Shown here: positions 1-8,215 of the stretch, piece after piece | How positions within the stretch are numbered: position 1 is the first letter of the stretch | How the letters are laid out: each line of letters begins with the position of its first letter | Source of the DNA: Paraburkholderia sp. BL25I1N1 | GTDB lineage: Bacteria > Pseudomonadota > Gammaproteobacteria > Burkholderiales > Burkholderiaceae | Direction: 5' to 3' | Length of the DNA: 39,476 bases | NCBI RefSeq assembly: GCF_003002025.1 | Contig: NZ_PVZB01000046.1 | Location: 1 to 39,476, forward strand | Position numbers and translations under genes: made by a program | The notes under the pieces: generated by a model | Databases searched by the model: none | Told to the model about the DNA's origin: nothing | What the model saw: only the letters and a program-made list of their open reading frames with translations

Positions 1-53
1 TCAATCAGTTCGCCATTCTGTTCGGCGAGCGGTTCACCAGCGCCATCAACTGA
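1..53 (+). CDS. C-terminal end of an unidentified protein (partial)
   Basis: The third forward frame is open from the window edge and ends in a TGA at 51-53. It encodes about 16 residues finishing in FTSAIN. The codons are GC-ending like the neighbouring genes, so this is probably the tail of a real upstream gene. It is too short to assign to a family. Confidence 0.4.
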   Translation, partial: NQFAILFGERFTSAIN

Positions 54-465
54 GATTTCTAACCGGCCTCAGCACACAAGATTTCTGACACGTCCGCTAG
101 AGCCTGAACACCTGAACGCCTGAACACCCTGCCGCCGAACGCCATCGCTTCCCAGTTGTGAGAAGCGCTGCGCCGAGGCGGCAGTTCTCATTTTGCCCGC
201 AATAAATCCAGTACTTCGCCAGACCCAACGCGTTCGCCTCTCAACAGAACGCAGCCCCCTCTCGCCGCAACACCCCTCGCGCGAAATACCGTAACCGTCA
301 TGCACACGATTCATGACGGCCATTTTTGGCCTGAATTTGACCGCCTATTTCCGCGGTCATATTGTTCGGCCATGCCTGCCGGGCTCGTCTCGCCGCTCCT
401 GCCGAACACCATGACAAGAACGCGCGACCCTCCACATCGTGACCCTCCACCTGCCATGACCCGCC
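54..465. other. Intergenic region upstream of the MFS gene
   Basis: About 410 bases hold no convincing gene. The short open frames here have no ribosome binding site and read as low-complexity arginine-rich peptides. A three-copy octamer repeat lies at 103-126. A short GGCC inverted repeat around a T5 run lies at 318-331. Promoter elements for the operon starting at 466 probably lie here, but none is clear enough to call. Confidence 0.4.
103..126. repeat. Short tandem repeat, octamer CCTGAACR x3
   Basis: Three head-to-tail copies of CCTGAAC followed by A or G fill 103-126. The function is unknown. The repeat is about 340 bases upstream of the transporter start. Confidence 0.6.
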
Positions 466-1824
466 ATGAATTCTGACGCGACAGCCGCTCTGACACCTCT
501 GCCCGCAACCCGGCCCACCAGCAAGGTTCGTCGCGCAGTGACGACCGCCGTGCTCGGGCAGGTCCTCGAATGGTATGACTTCTTCCTTTACGGCACCGCT
601 GCCGCGCTCGTGTTCGGCAAGCTGTTCTTTCCCGTCGGCAGCGATCCGTTGACGGGTACGATCGCCGCATTCGGCGGCTTTACGGTGGGCTTTATCGCGC
701 GGCCTATCGGCGGCGTGTTGTGCGGCCATATCGGCGATCGCTACGGCCGCAAGACGGTCATGATGCTGACGCTGCTCGTCATGGGCACGGCCACCGTCTG
801 CATGGGTCTGCTGCCGACCTATCAACAGATCGGCCTTGCCGCGCCAGTCTTGCTGGTGCTGTTGCGCATTCTGCAAGGCCTCGCCGCCGGCGGCGAATGG
901 AGCGGCAGCATCCTGCTGATTCACGAAAGCGCGCCCGCCTCGCGGCGTGGCGCGCTCGCCGCCTGGAGTCCGTGCGGCGCGGCGTTCGGCTTCGTGCTGT
1001 CCACCGCCGCGTTTCTGCTCGTGCAAACGCTCTCTCCCGCCGACTTCCACAGCTGGGGCTGGCGCGTGCCGTTCCTCTGCAGCGCCGTGCTGGTCGCGCT
1101 CGGTCTGTGGATGCGCCGCTCCGTCGACGAAAGCGCGGAGTTCGCCGCCGTCAAGGCGACGCGCCGCGACGCCCGCATGCCGATCGTCGAAGTACTGCGC
1201 CAATGTCCGCGTCAGGTGCTGACCGTGTTCGGCCTGCGCTTCGGTGAAGGCGCGGCGTCGTACATCTTCTTCGCGTTCTCGATTGCGTACGGCCAGTTCA
1301 TCGGCCTCAAATCGAGTTGGGTGCTAGGCGGCCTGACCGTGTCGATGCTGCTGATGATTCCCGTGTCCCTGTTGATGGGCCGTCTCACGGACCGCGTCGG
1401 CCGCAAGCCGGTTTATCTCGCCGGCGCCGTGGCGATGGTGCTGGTCGCCTATCCGTATTTCACGTTGCTCGGCTCCGGCGTGCTGTGGAAAGTCGTCGCG
1501 GCGCTCGTGCTCGCCAACAGCATCACGCTCGGCATTCTGGAAGGCGCGCAGCCCGCTTTCATCAGCGAATTGCTGCCCGTTCATTTGCGCTTCTCGGGGC
1601 TCGGCATTGGCCGCGAGATTTCGTCGGTACTCGGCGGTGGCCTCTCGCCGATGGTGGCGACCGCGCTGCTCGCGCATTACCGCAGCGCCGCGCCGGTGGC
1701 GATTTATCTCGTCGTGCTCGGCTTGATCACGGTGCTCGCGACCTGTCTCGCGCCGGAAACCTTTCCCAAAGCGCTACGGCTTCAGGCGAAAGCCAAAGAG
1801 CACGCCGGGCACGAAAGCGTCTAA
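466..1824 (+). CDS. MFS transporter, metabolite:H+ symporter (MHS) type
   Basis: This is a 452-residue inner-membrane transporter with about 12 hydrophobic segments. The N-terminal LEWYDFFLYG (residues 34-43) and the motif-A sequence GHIGDRYGRK (87-96) are typical of the MHS family, which moves organic acids and osmolytes by proton symport. A second motif-A copy, GRLTDRVGRKP, starts the C-terminal half near residue 303. It is the first gene of a plus-strand run ending at 5337. It lies 45 bases before a flavin monooxygenase, so it probably imports the aromatic or cyclic substrate of that enzyme. The ATG at 466 gives a normal MHS N-terminus, but the ribosome binding site is weak. The substrate cannot be read from sequence. 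Confidence 0.9.
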   Translation: MNSDATAALTPLPATRPTSKVRRAVTTAVLGQVLEWYDFFLYGTAAALVFGKLFFPVGSDPLTGTIAAFGGFTVGFIARPIGGVLCGHIGDRYGRKTVMMLTLLVMGTATVCMGLLPTYQQIGLAAPVLLVLLRILQGLAAGGEWSGSILLIHESAPASRRGALAAWSPCGAAFGFVLSTAAFLLVQTLSPADFHSWGWRVPFLCSAVLVALGLWMRRSVDESAEFAAVKATRRDARMPIVEVLRQCPRQVLTVFGLRFGEGAASYIFFAFSIAYGQFIGLKSSWVLGGLTVSMLLMIPVSLLMGRLTDRVGRKPVYLAGAVAMVLVAYPYFTLLGSGVLWKVVAALVLANSITLGILEGAQPAFISELLPVHLRFSGLGIGREISSVLGGGLSPMVATALLAHYRSAAPVAIYLVVLGLITVLATCLAPETFPKALRLQAKAKEHAGHESV

Positions 1825-1869
1825 GCCCGCTTCTTCCGCACCCATTCACTTTCTTTCGAAGCCGTCATC

Positions 1870-3087
1870 ATGCAAAGCCTTCAGATGAGCACTCTTTCGA
1901 CTTACGCCTACGAACTGCGCGCGACCGATCACGCGGATCCGTATCCCGACTACACCGGCCCGCTCACACTCGATGCGCTGATCGGTGAGATCGAACGCCG
2001 CCGCGACGAGTTCGATCGTCTCTCGCACGTGCCGCGCGACATGATCGCGAAGATGAAGCGCGCCGGCATCTTTCGGGCGAGCACGCCGCAGCGCTTCGGC
2101 GGCGACGCGCGGCCGCCGGCGCAATTCCTGCGGATGCTCGAACGCATCGCGACCGCCGACGGCTCCGCCGCGTGGGTCGCGGCGTTCGGCTCGGCGAATA
2201 CCTACCTCGCCGCTTTGCCGATCGAAACGCAGCAGCAGATTTACGCCGCCGGCCCCGACCAGGTTTTCTCGGGCGGCCTCTATCCGCTGCAACCCGCGAC
2301 GAAAGCGCCGGGTGGCTTCGTGGTCAGTGGGCAGTGGCGCTTCGCGAGCGGCTGCAAGGGCGCGGACTGGATCGGCGTCGGCATCGGCGGCACGCCCGCC
2401 AATTCCGGCGATGCGGGCGCGGGCAAGCCGTTCACGGCCGTGTTCCCCGCGCATGAAGTGGAGATCGTCGAGAACTGGAACGTGGTCGGCATGCAGGGAA
2501 CGGGCAGCCACGATTTGCGGCTGCGCGAGAAATTCGTCGATACGCAATGGACCTTCGTGCGCGGCGGCGCGGCGCTGATCGACGAACCGCTTTACCGCTA
2601 TCCCGCCGTCGCGTATCAGGCGCAGGTGCACGCCGCCGTCAACATCGGCCTCGCGCGCGCGGCGCTCGATCTGCTGACGGACATGTCCGGTTCGACCAAA
2701 ACCACCACCGGCGCGCCGCGTCTCGCCGACCGTGGCTACTACCGCTCGGGCCTCGCGAAAGCGGAGGCCAACTGGCGCAGCGCCCGCGCATTCTTCTACG
2801 AATCCGCCGATGCCGCGTGGCGCACGATCATCGACGGCGATCCCGTCTCGCAGGAACAGGCCAATCTATTGCGCCTCAGCGCGACGCACGCCGCGCAGAT
2901 CGGCGCGGAAGTGGTGATGCAGGCGTATCAGATGGCGGGCATCGCCGCGATCTATCGCGAGAACCGTTTGCAGCGCCTCGTGCGCGATTCGATCGTCGTG
3001 ACACAGCATGCGTTTCTCGGCGAAGGCACGTATGACGCATCCGGCGCGCTGTTCGCCGGCGTGCCGCCGGTCACGCCGTTTCCCTAA
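1870..3087 (+). CDS. Flavin-dependent monooxygenase, oxygenase component (acyl-CoA dehydrogenase fold)
   Basis: This 405-residue protein has the acyl-CoA dehydrogenase fold with the type-2 C-terminal domain used by group D two-component monooxygenases such as HsaA and the C2-type 4-hydroxyphenylacetate hydroxylases. Visible landmarks are ADGSAAWVAAFGS (about 96-108), SGQWRFASGC (about 153-162) and WNVVGMQGTGSHD (about 203-215). The helical C-terminal half carries YQMAGIAAIYRENRLQR near residue 356. Enzymes of this class hydroxylate phenols or other aromatics with reduced flavin from a separate reductase. The next gene encodes exactly such a reductase, which supports this role over a true acyl-CoA dehydrogenase. 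The first ATG (1870) was chosen; the ATG at 1885 is possible. The substrate is unknown. Confidence 0.85.
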   Translation: MQSLQMSTLSTYAYELRATDHADPYPDYTGPLTLDALIGEIERRRDEFDRLSHVPRDMIAKMKRAGIFRASTPQRFGGDARPPAQFLRMLERIATADGSAAWVAAFGSANTYLAALPIETQQQIYAAGPDQVFSGGLYPLQPATKAPGGFVVSGQWRFASGCKGADWIGVGIGGTPANSGDAGAGKPFTAVFPAHEVEIVENWNVVGMQGTGSHDLRLREKFVDTQWTFVRGGAALIDEPLYRYPAVAYQAQVHAAVNIGLARAALDLLTDMSGSTKTTTGAPRLADRGYYRSGLAKAEANWRSARAFFYESADAAWRTIIDGDPVSQEQANLLRLSATHAAQIGAEVVMQAYQMAGIAAIYRENRLQRLVRDSIVVTQHAFLGEGTYDASGALFAGVPPVTPFP

Positions 3088-3131
3088 CGCCGCGCGTCCT
3101 GACTCATGCCATGCAAAAGGAAAACATCGTG

Positions 3132-3665
3132 ATGATCGAAGACACCAGAAAGCGTTTCCGCGATGCGATGGCGTGCCTGCCGGCCGCCGTCAACATCGTC
3201 ACCACCGACGGGCCCGGCGGCCGCTGCGGCATTACTGCAAGCGCGGTGTGCTCGGTGACGGACGCGCCGCCCACCATGCTCGTGTGTATCAATCAGGCCA
3301 GCTATGTGCATGCCGTACTGCATCGCAACCGCAGCGTGTGCATCAACGTGCTTGCCGCCGAGTGCCAGGAAGTGGCCTGTGATTTCGCCGGCATGACCGC
3401 GTGCTCGATGGACGAACGCTTCGGACGCCATGCGTGGACCAGCGGCGCTTTGCAGGCGCCGGTGCTCGCGGATGCGATCGCCAGTCTCGAAGGCGAGATC
3501 GTCGACATCAAGACGGTCGGCTCGCACTCGGTCATGTTCGCGCAGATTCGGCACATCGCGTTGCGCTCGGACGGCGATGGACTCATCTATTTCGGACGAG
3601 AGTTTCATCGGTTGACACGGCCGCAAGCGGCGGCGCGCCTGGTTGCAACGCCCGGCGCGAGGTGA
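3132..3665 (+). CDS. Flavin reductase component of the two-component monooxygenase (HpaC-like)
   Basis: The product is about 177 residues with the FMN-binding split-barrel fold of HpaC/HsaB-type NAD(P)H:flavin oxidoreductases. Typical family features are AVNIVTTDGPGG near the N-terminus, GITASAVCSVTDAPPTMLVCIN and the C-terminal YFGREFHRL. It would supply reduced FMN or FAD to the oxygenase encoded upstream. The ATG at 3132 is preferred because AAAAGGA at 3115-3121 sits about ten bases ahead. An in-frame ATG at 3111 would add seven residues but has that Shine-Dalgarno inside its coding region; GTG at 3129 is also possible. Its stop overlaps the start of the next gene by four bases. Confidence 0.88.
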   Translation: MIEDTRKRFRDAMACLPAAVNIVTTDGPGGRCGITASAVCSVTDAPPTMLVCINQASYVHAVLHRNRSVCINVLAAECQEVACDFAGMTACSMDERFGRHAWTSGALQAPVLADAIASLEGEIVDIKTVGSHSVMFAQIRHIALRSDGDGLIYFGREFHRLTRPQAAARLVATPGAR

Positions 3666-4357
3666 GCGTGGAAGTCTGCTTCTTTCTCCTTGGCCACGGT
3701 ACGCCTGCATGTGCGCCGCGCTTCGAGCTAGCACCGCGAAACGTAGAGGGATTGCGCCGTTCCGTAATCCACGTGCCGACGGAATCGGACGACTGCGATC
3801 CTTTCTCGAAGTCCGACGCATCCGCGCGACCTCGCTGCGTGCTGCAATGGTATTTCGACGACCTCGAACTGCTTGAACAAGCGCTGCAACCGAAGGGTGC
3901 GATTCACGACGTCGTAAAGGAATCTGCGAGCGTAGGTCTCACCTTTGTGCAGCAAGCCATGGCGGTCAGGCAATTCACCACCCCGAATCCAGGCGATCTT
4001 GGCGCACGCGCCGAATACTGCACCTACCTCGTCAGCTACGAAGGCGAAGCGCAGGACTTCAACGCGTGGCTCTCGCATTACCTCGCGCATCATCCACCGC
4101 TGATGGCGCAATTGCCCGGCATTCGCGAGCTCGAAATCTACACGCGGCTCGATTACCGCTCGGGTCTCGACGTCGAGCGCGCCACGGCCATGCAACGCAA
4201 CAAAGTCGTCTTCGACGATTCCGCGTCGCTGGCGGACGCGCTGGCCTCGCCGATACGCGCCAGCATGAAGCAGGACTTCAACGCTTTTCCGCCCTACAGC
4301 GGCGCGACGCTGCATTTCCCTATGCGTAGCATTTACGGTAATCTGAAACCCAAATAA
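3662..4357 (+). CDS. EthD-like dimeric alpha/beta-barrel protein
   Basis: The 231-residue protein has a ferredoxin-like region that resembles the EthD/dimeric alpha-beta barrel superfamily. This is seen in the AEYCTYLVSYEGEAQDFNAW stretch, in HYLAHHPPLMAQLPGIRELEI and in the final PPYSGATLHFPMRSIYG. Such proteins accompany oxygenase operons and may bind or isomerise a product; the exact role is unproven. The start is GTG at 3662, overlapping the flavin reductase stop as GTGA, which implies translational coupling. GTG at 3668 is an alternative. The N-terminal 90 residues also look like a degenerate barrel copy (VLQWYFDDLELLEQAL), so the protein may be a two-domain duplication. Confidence 0.7.
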   Translation: MSVEVCFFLLGHGTPACAPRFELAPRNVEGLRRSVIHVPTESDDCDPFSKSDASARPRCVLQWYFDDLELLEQALQPKGAIHDVVKESASVGLTFVQQAMAVRQFTTPNPGDLGARAEYCTYLVSYEGEAQDFNAWLSHYLAHHPPLMAQLPGIRELEIYTRLDYRSGLDVERATAMQRNKVVFDDSASLADALASPIRASMKQDFNAFPPYSGATLHFPMRSIYGNLKPK

Positions 4358-4386
4358 ACGCCCGCCCTCGCCGCGATCCGAACGTC

Positions 4387-5337
4387 ATGACCAAGTCGCA
4401 TCCCGGCATTACGGATTTGAACCTGCTGCGCGTGTTCCTGGCCATCTCCGATCTGCGCAGCCTGACCGCTGCGGGCGAGCGTCTCGGACTTACACAACCG
4501 GCGGTCAGCCACGCGTTGCGCCGGCTGCGCGTTTTATTCGACGACCCGCTGTTCGTTCGCACGCCCACCGGCATGGTGCCCACCGACGCCGCGTTGCGCC
4601 TGCACGCGCCGTTGACTCAAGCACTCGGCATTATCAACGACGCGGTCCAGCAAATCGCCAAATTCGATCCCGCCACGGCGCAGCGCGTGTTTCGCGTGTC
4701 CATGTCGGATATGTCGGAGTTCTATTTCCTGCCGCCGCTTCTTTCGATGCTCGACCGCAGCGCGCGCGGCATTCACCTGGAGATCGCGAACGTCTCCGTC
4801 GATTCGGTGAGTTCGGCCATGCGCAGCGGCAAGATCGACCTGGCGCTCGGCTACGTGCCCGGTCTCGATCCAGGATGCGTGAGCAGGACGCTCTTCGTCG
4901 ACGAACATGTTTGCGTGGTGCGGGCCGGTCATCCGTTGCGCAAACAGAAGCCGACCAAAGACGACCTCGCGAGCCTGCGCTACGTCTACGCCAGCACCAA
5001 CGCGACCGGCCACCGGATGGTCGAACAGTGGCTCGAAGAGTTGAATCTGCGCCGCGATATCGTGCTGCGTCTGCCGCATTTCGTGGTGGCGCCGGAAATC
5101 GTTCAGCATACCGACCTCGCCGTGATCTTTCCGCGGAGTATCGCGCAGCGCTTCAATCGCAACAAAGCCTTTCGCATTTTGCCGTTGCCGTTCGCGCTGC
5201 CGCCCATCGAAATCCAGGTCCACTCGCACTCGCAATTTTCGGCTGATCCGGGCATCGCGTGGTTGCTCGATGAGATTTACGGCATGTTCCATCAACCGCC
5301 TGATAGCGCAAAGACGCGGACGCCGGCTGAACCGTGA
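4387..5337 (+). CDS. LysR-family transcriptional regulator
   Basis: The product has 316 residues with an N-terminal LysR winged helix-turn-helix (about residues 8-66). It includes SLTAAGERLGLTQPAVSHALRRL and the family-typical DDPLFVRTPTGMVPT. A periplasmic-binding-protein-like effector domain follows, with FPRSIAQRF near residue 255. The helix-turn-helix style is that of NahR/DntR/LinR-like activators of aromatic catabolism. It lies 29 bases after the EthD-like gene on the same strand, so it is likely the pathway regulator and may be co-transcribed. The 138 bases downstream hold only a small AAGCC/GGCTT hairpin at 5337-5350, with no T-tract. Confidence 0.9.
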   Translation: MTKSHPGITDLNLLRVFLAISDLRSLTAAGERLGLTQPAVSHALRRLRVLFDDPLFVRTPTGMVPTDAALRLHAPLTQALGIINDAVQQIAKFDPATAQRVFRVSMSDMSEFYFLPPLLSMLDRSARGIHLEIANVSVDSVSSAMRSGKIDLALGYVPGLDPGCVSRTLFVDEHVCVVRAGHPLRKQKPTKDDLASLRYVYASTNATGHRMVEQWLEELNLRRDIVLRLPHFVVAPEIVQHTDLAVIFPRSIAQRFNRNKAFRILPLPFALPPIEIQVHSHSQFSADPGIAWLLDEIYGMFHQPPDSAKTRTPAEP

Positions 5338-5475
5338 AGCCACTCGGCTTAGCTTCGGATACTGACGCTGGGTACTTTCATTGTCGGCAACCATGACAGT
5401 CACATCCACCGGTCGTAGGTCGTTCCGCACCGGGGCCTTTGCCGGCGTAATGGTGGCGGCGCGAACCCGCATCAC

Positions 5476-6330
5476 CTAATGCCCCGGCTTCAACGCCGCA
5501 TACGCCCCGGGCGTGATCCCATAAGCCCGCTTGAACAACCGGTTGAGATGGCTTTGATCGTAAAACCCCACGGCCGCCGCAGCCGTCGCCGCGCTCTGCC
5601 CTGAGGCAAGCATCCGCTTCGCCGCCAGCAACCTCACCTGGGTCGCGTAGGCGTGCGGCGGCAGCCCGAATTCCTTGCAGAAAGCGCGCGTGAGGTAGTA
5701 GCGGCTCAGTCCCACCAGTTCCGCCAGTTCATCGACCGAAATATCGCGCTCGTAATTGGCGGCGACGTACTCCCGCACCTGCTCCATCTTGCGCGCCTCG
5801 CGCCGAGGTTCTCCCATCTCCTCAGCCGAGCGCCCATAGCGCCCGACCAGCATCCCCATCGCGGCCCACCAGTTCGCCTGACGCTCCATCAGCGACACCG
5901 CGCCCTGTTCGTCCAGGCTCGCATGCGCCTTGACCAGCAGGCCCGCGAGATGCGGATCCTGATACAGCCCAGGCGGAATCAGCAGTGGTTTGTCGGCGCG
6001 CGCGTCGGGAGAGAAGACTGCGCTGAGCGCGCCGAGCCCTTCCATGTCCAGGTAGATCGCGCGATAAATCCATTCGCGCCCCTCCCAGACCTCACCGCTA
6101 TGGTATTCGCCAGGCCCGAAGACCAGCACGCTGCCGGGGCCGGCAACCTCGCTGCCCGCGCGCGTATGACATTGGCCCGCGCCGATTTCGGTCATGACGA
6201 TGACGAGTTCGTCATGCAGATGCCGATCGAACTTGTGATTGCCGTAACGGGCGCTCGCGAGACATGCGCCGTCGAGCGCGCCGTCGCGCCAGCAGACCAC
6301 TTCCGGCTCGCTTTTATCCGATGTCTCCAT
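5476..6330 (-). CDS. AraC-family transcriptional regulator with cupin sensor domain
   Basis: This 284-residue regulator has an N-terminal cupin-type AraC ligand-binding domain, with HLHDELVIV near residue 37 and FGPGEYHSGEVW near residue 71. The C-terminal double helix-turn-helix begins at about residue 183 with the MEQVREYVAANYERDISVDEL region. It includes LAELVGLSRYYLTRAFCKEFG and the second helix-turn-helix AAAAVGFYDQSHLNRLFKRAYGITPGAY, which is close to the AraC signature. It starts 19 bases after the stop of the alanyl-tRNA editing gene and is probably in its operon. Regulators of this shape often control amino-acid exporters, but none is adjacent here. Confidence 0.9.
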   Translation of the reverse strand: METSDKSEPEVVCWRDGALDGACLASARYGNHKFDRHLHDELVIVMTEIGAGQCHTRAGSEVAGPGSVLVFGPGEYHSGEVWEGREWIYRAIYLDMEGLGALSAVFSPDARADKPLLIPPGLYQDPHLAGLLVKAHASLDEQGAVSLMERQANWWAAMGMLVGRYGRSAEEMGEPRREARKMEQVREYVAANYERDISVDELAELVGLSRYYLTRAFCKEFGLPPHAYATQVRLLAAKRMLASGQSAATAAAAVGFYDQSHLNRLFKRAYGITPGAYAALKPGH

Positions 6331-6349
6331 AGCTCGCGCCCCCTGTTCT

Positions 6350-7063
6350 TCAAACCAGTTCGATTCTGACCCGGCGATTACGACGGCCCTTGTTCTCTAT
6401 CTTCGCGATGCGAATGGGCCGCGACTGCGCGGTATTGGTCAGGTGAGTGCCGCCGCACGCCTGCCGGTCCAGATCGCCGATCTCGACGATGCGCACCGTG
6501 CCGTCCGGCGTCGGCGGCGGCGCCACCGAGAGGCTGCGGATCAGACCTTGCGTTGCCTTTGCTTCGTCGGCGCCGACGTAATAGGTGCGCACCTCCATCG
6601 CGCTGCGGATCACCTCGTTGACCGGTTCTTCCAGCAGACGCAGCGCGTCGTTGTCTGCTTCGGGCAGATCGAAGTCCATGCGCGCGGTGCCGTCGGCGTT
6701 GATCTGTGCGCCGGTCACGAGCGCGCCGGCAAAGCGCTGGTACACCAACGCGTTGAGAATATGCGTGACGGTATGGAGTTGCGCGACCGTGGCGCGCCGC
6801 GCCGCGTCGATGGCCACGTGCACGTTGCCGTCCAGTTCGAGCGGTTCGTCGAGCAGATGCCAGAGCACGTCCCCTTCCGCCGCGACACCGGTGATGCGCA
6901 CGGCGCCATGCGCGTGCGTCAGCGTGGCGGCGTCCGAGACCTGGCCGCCGCCGCCCGGATGCAAGGCGGAACGGCCCAGCACGACCTCGCCGGGCCGCGC
7001 GGCAATCACGGCCGTTTCAAAGTCCAGCAGATCCGGCTGCTCGTGGCAAAGATAATGCGGCAC
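6350..7063 (-). CDS. Free-standing alanyl-tRNA editing protein (AlaX-like)
   Basis: The 237-residue protein matches the editing domain of alanyl-tRNA synthetase. LHPGGGGQVSD (residues 34-44) corresponds to the conserved glycine-rich substrate loop. The zinc site is complete: H97 and H101 in HTVTH, then C203 and H207 in CGGTH. AlaX proteins deacylate mischarged Ser- or Gly-tRNA(Ala) in the cytoplasm. The length fits the medium AlaX class, which lacks the C-Ala domain. Start ATG is at 7063. It is divergent from a LysR gene (7285) across 221 bases and leads an operon with the AraC regulator. Confidence 0.9.
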   Translation of the reverse strand: MPHYLCHEQPDLLDFETAVIAARPGEVVLGRSALHPGGGGQVSDAATLTHAHGAVRITGVAAEGDVLWHLLDEPLELDGNVHVAIDAARRATVAQLHTVTHILNALVYQRFAGALVTGAQINADGTARMDFDLPEADNDALRLLEEPVNEVIRSAMEVRTYYVGADEAKATQGLIRSLSVAPPPTPDGTVRIVEIGDLDRQACGGTHLTNTAQSRPIRIAKIENKGRRNRRVRIELV

Positions 7064-7284
7064 CTTGATGTCCTCGCGGAAATTGACTGAATACGCCTAG
7101 GATACCCAGTTCCGCGGGCGGCCGTCTTGGTTAAAAATGCCCTGCGGAGGCTGACCGGGCAAACTCATGTCGGCGGATATGGAACAGCCTCTGCCGGAAG
7201 CGCTCCGGACAAGGCCCATTTCTCGCGAATTCCAGTATCCTGAACCATCTCGCTGAACGCACCCAACCGCCCCGGCTTTCCTCA

Positions 7285-8205
7285 ATGAATCTATCTTTTG
7301 AAGTCCTGCAGGTACTCGATGCAATCGATCGAACCGGCACGTTTGCGAACGCCGCCGAAACGCTTCACAAAGTGCCGTCGTCGCTCAGTTATCTGGTTCA
7401 GAAACTCGAACTCGATCTAGGCGTCAAGCTGTTCGACCGCACTGGCCGGCGTGCCACGCTGACGCACGCGGGACGCGTGGTCGTCGAGGAAGGCCGGCGT
7501 CTGCTGGAAGCGGCCGAAGCGCTCGAATTCAAGGCGAAGCGAATTGAGCACGGCTGGGAATCCGATCTGCACATCGCCGTCGACGAGATCATTCCGTTCG
7601 ACCTGCTCTGGCATCACGTCAGCGAGTTCTACAAGCTGAAGCTGGAAACGAAGCTGCATCTGTCGAAAGAAGTGTTGGGCGGCTCGTGGGACGCGCTGCT
7701 CACTCGTCGCGCGGATCTGATCGTCGGCGCGGCCGGCGATCCGCCGCCTATTCCCAATCTGATCGCGAAACCGATCGGCTCGCTGAAACATGTGTTCGTG
7801 GTGGCGCCGGATCATCCGTTGGCGTCGATACCCGGACCACTCACGATGGACATCGTCGCGCGCCATCGCGCGGTCGCGATCGGCGATACGTCGCGCAAAC
7901 TCGCGCCGCGCACGATCGCGCTCGCCGTCAATCAGGAAGTGCTCACGGTGCCGACGCTCGAAGCCAAGCTTGCCGCACAGATCAGGGGCCTCGCCGCGGG
8001 CACGATCCCGGAATGCCTCGCCGTCGGCGCGCTAAGGCAAGGCGAACTGGTGCAAAAGGAAGTGATCGGCATGCGCGACGTCACGCATTTCTATCTGGCG
8101 TGGCGCGACAACGAGAGCGGCAACGCGCTGCAATGGTGGGTCGATCAGTTGAACCGGCCGGACCTGATCGACGACGTAGTGCAACAGCGCATGCTGCACG
8201 GTTGA
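7285..8205 (+). CDS. LysR-family transcriptional regulator
   Basis: The product has 306 residues. Its N-terminal LysR helix-turn-helix contains TGTFANAAETLHKVPSSLSYLVQKLE and the wing KLFDRTGRRATLTHAGR. The C-terminal effector domain carries DEIIPFDLLWHHVSEFY and ADLIVGAAGDPPP, as in YhaJ-type LysR proteins. It faces away from the alaX/araC pair across a 221-base shared promoter region. It ends ten bases before the stop of the convergent STAND regulator gene, which leaves no room for a separate terminator. The ligand and targets are unknown; the divergent alaX operon is the default candidate. Confidence 0.9.
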   Translation: MNLSFEVLQVLDAIDRTGTFANAAETLHKVPSSLSYLVQKLELDLGVKLFDRTGRRATLTHAGRVVVEEGRRLLEAAEALEFKAKRIEHGWESDLHIAVDEIIPFDLLWHHVSEFYKLKLETKLHLSKEVLGGSWDALLTRRADLIVGAAGDPPPIPNLIAKPIGSLKHVFVVAPDHPLASIPGPLTMDIVARHRAVAIGDTSRKLAPRTIALAVNQEVLTVPTLEAKLAAQIRGLAAGTIPECLAVGALRQGELVQKEVIGMRDVTHFYLAWRDNESGNALQWWVDQLNRPDLIDDVVQQRMLHG

Positions 8206-8215
8206 GGTTCGATGA

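Noticed and set aside
298..1203. Long minus-strand open frame opposite the MFS gene
   Set aside because: High GC content leaves the antisense frame open; its translation is His/Arg/Gln-rich without any family features, and the plus-strand MFS protein is unambiguous.
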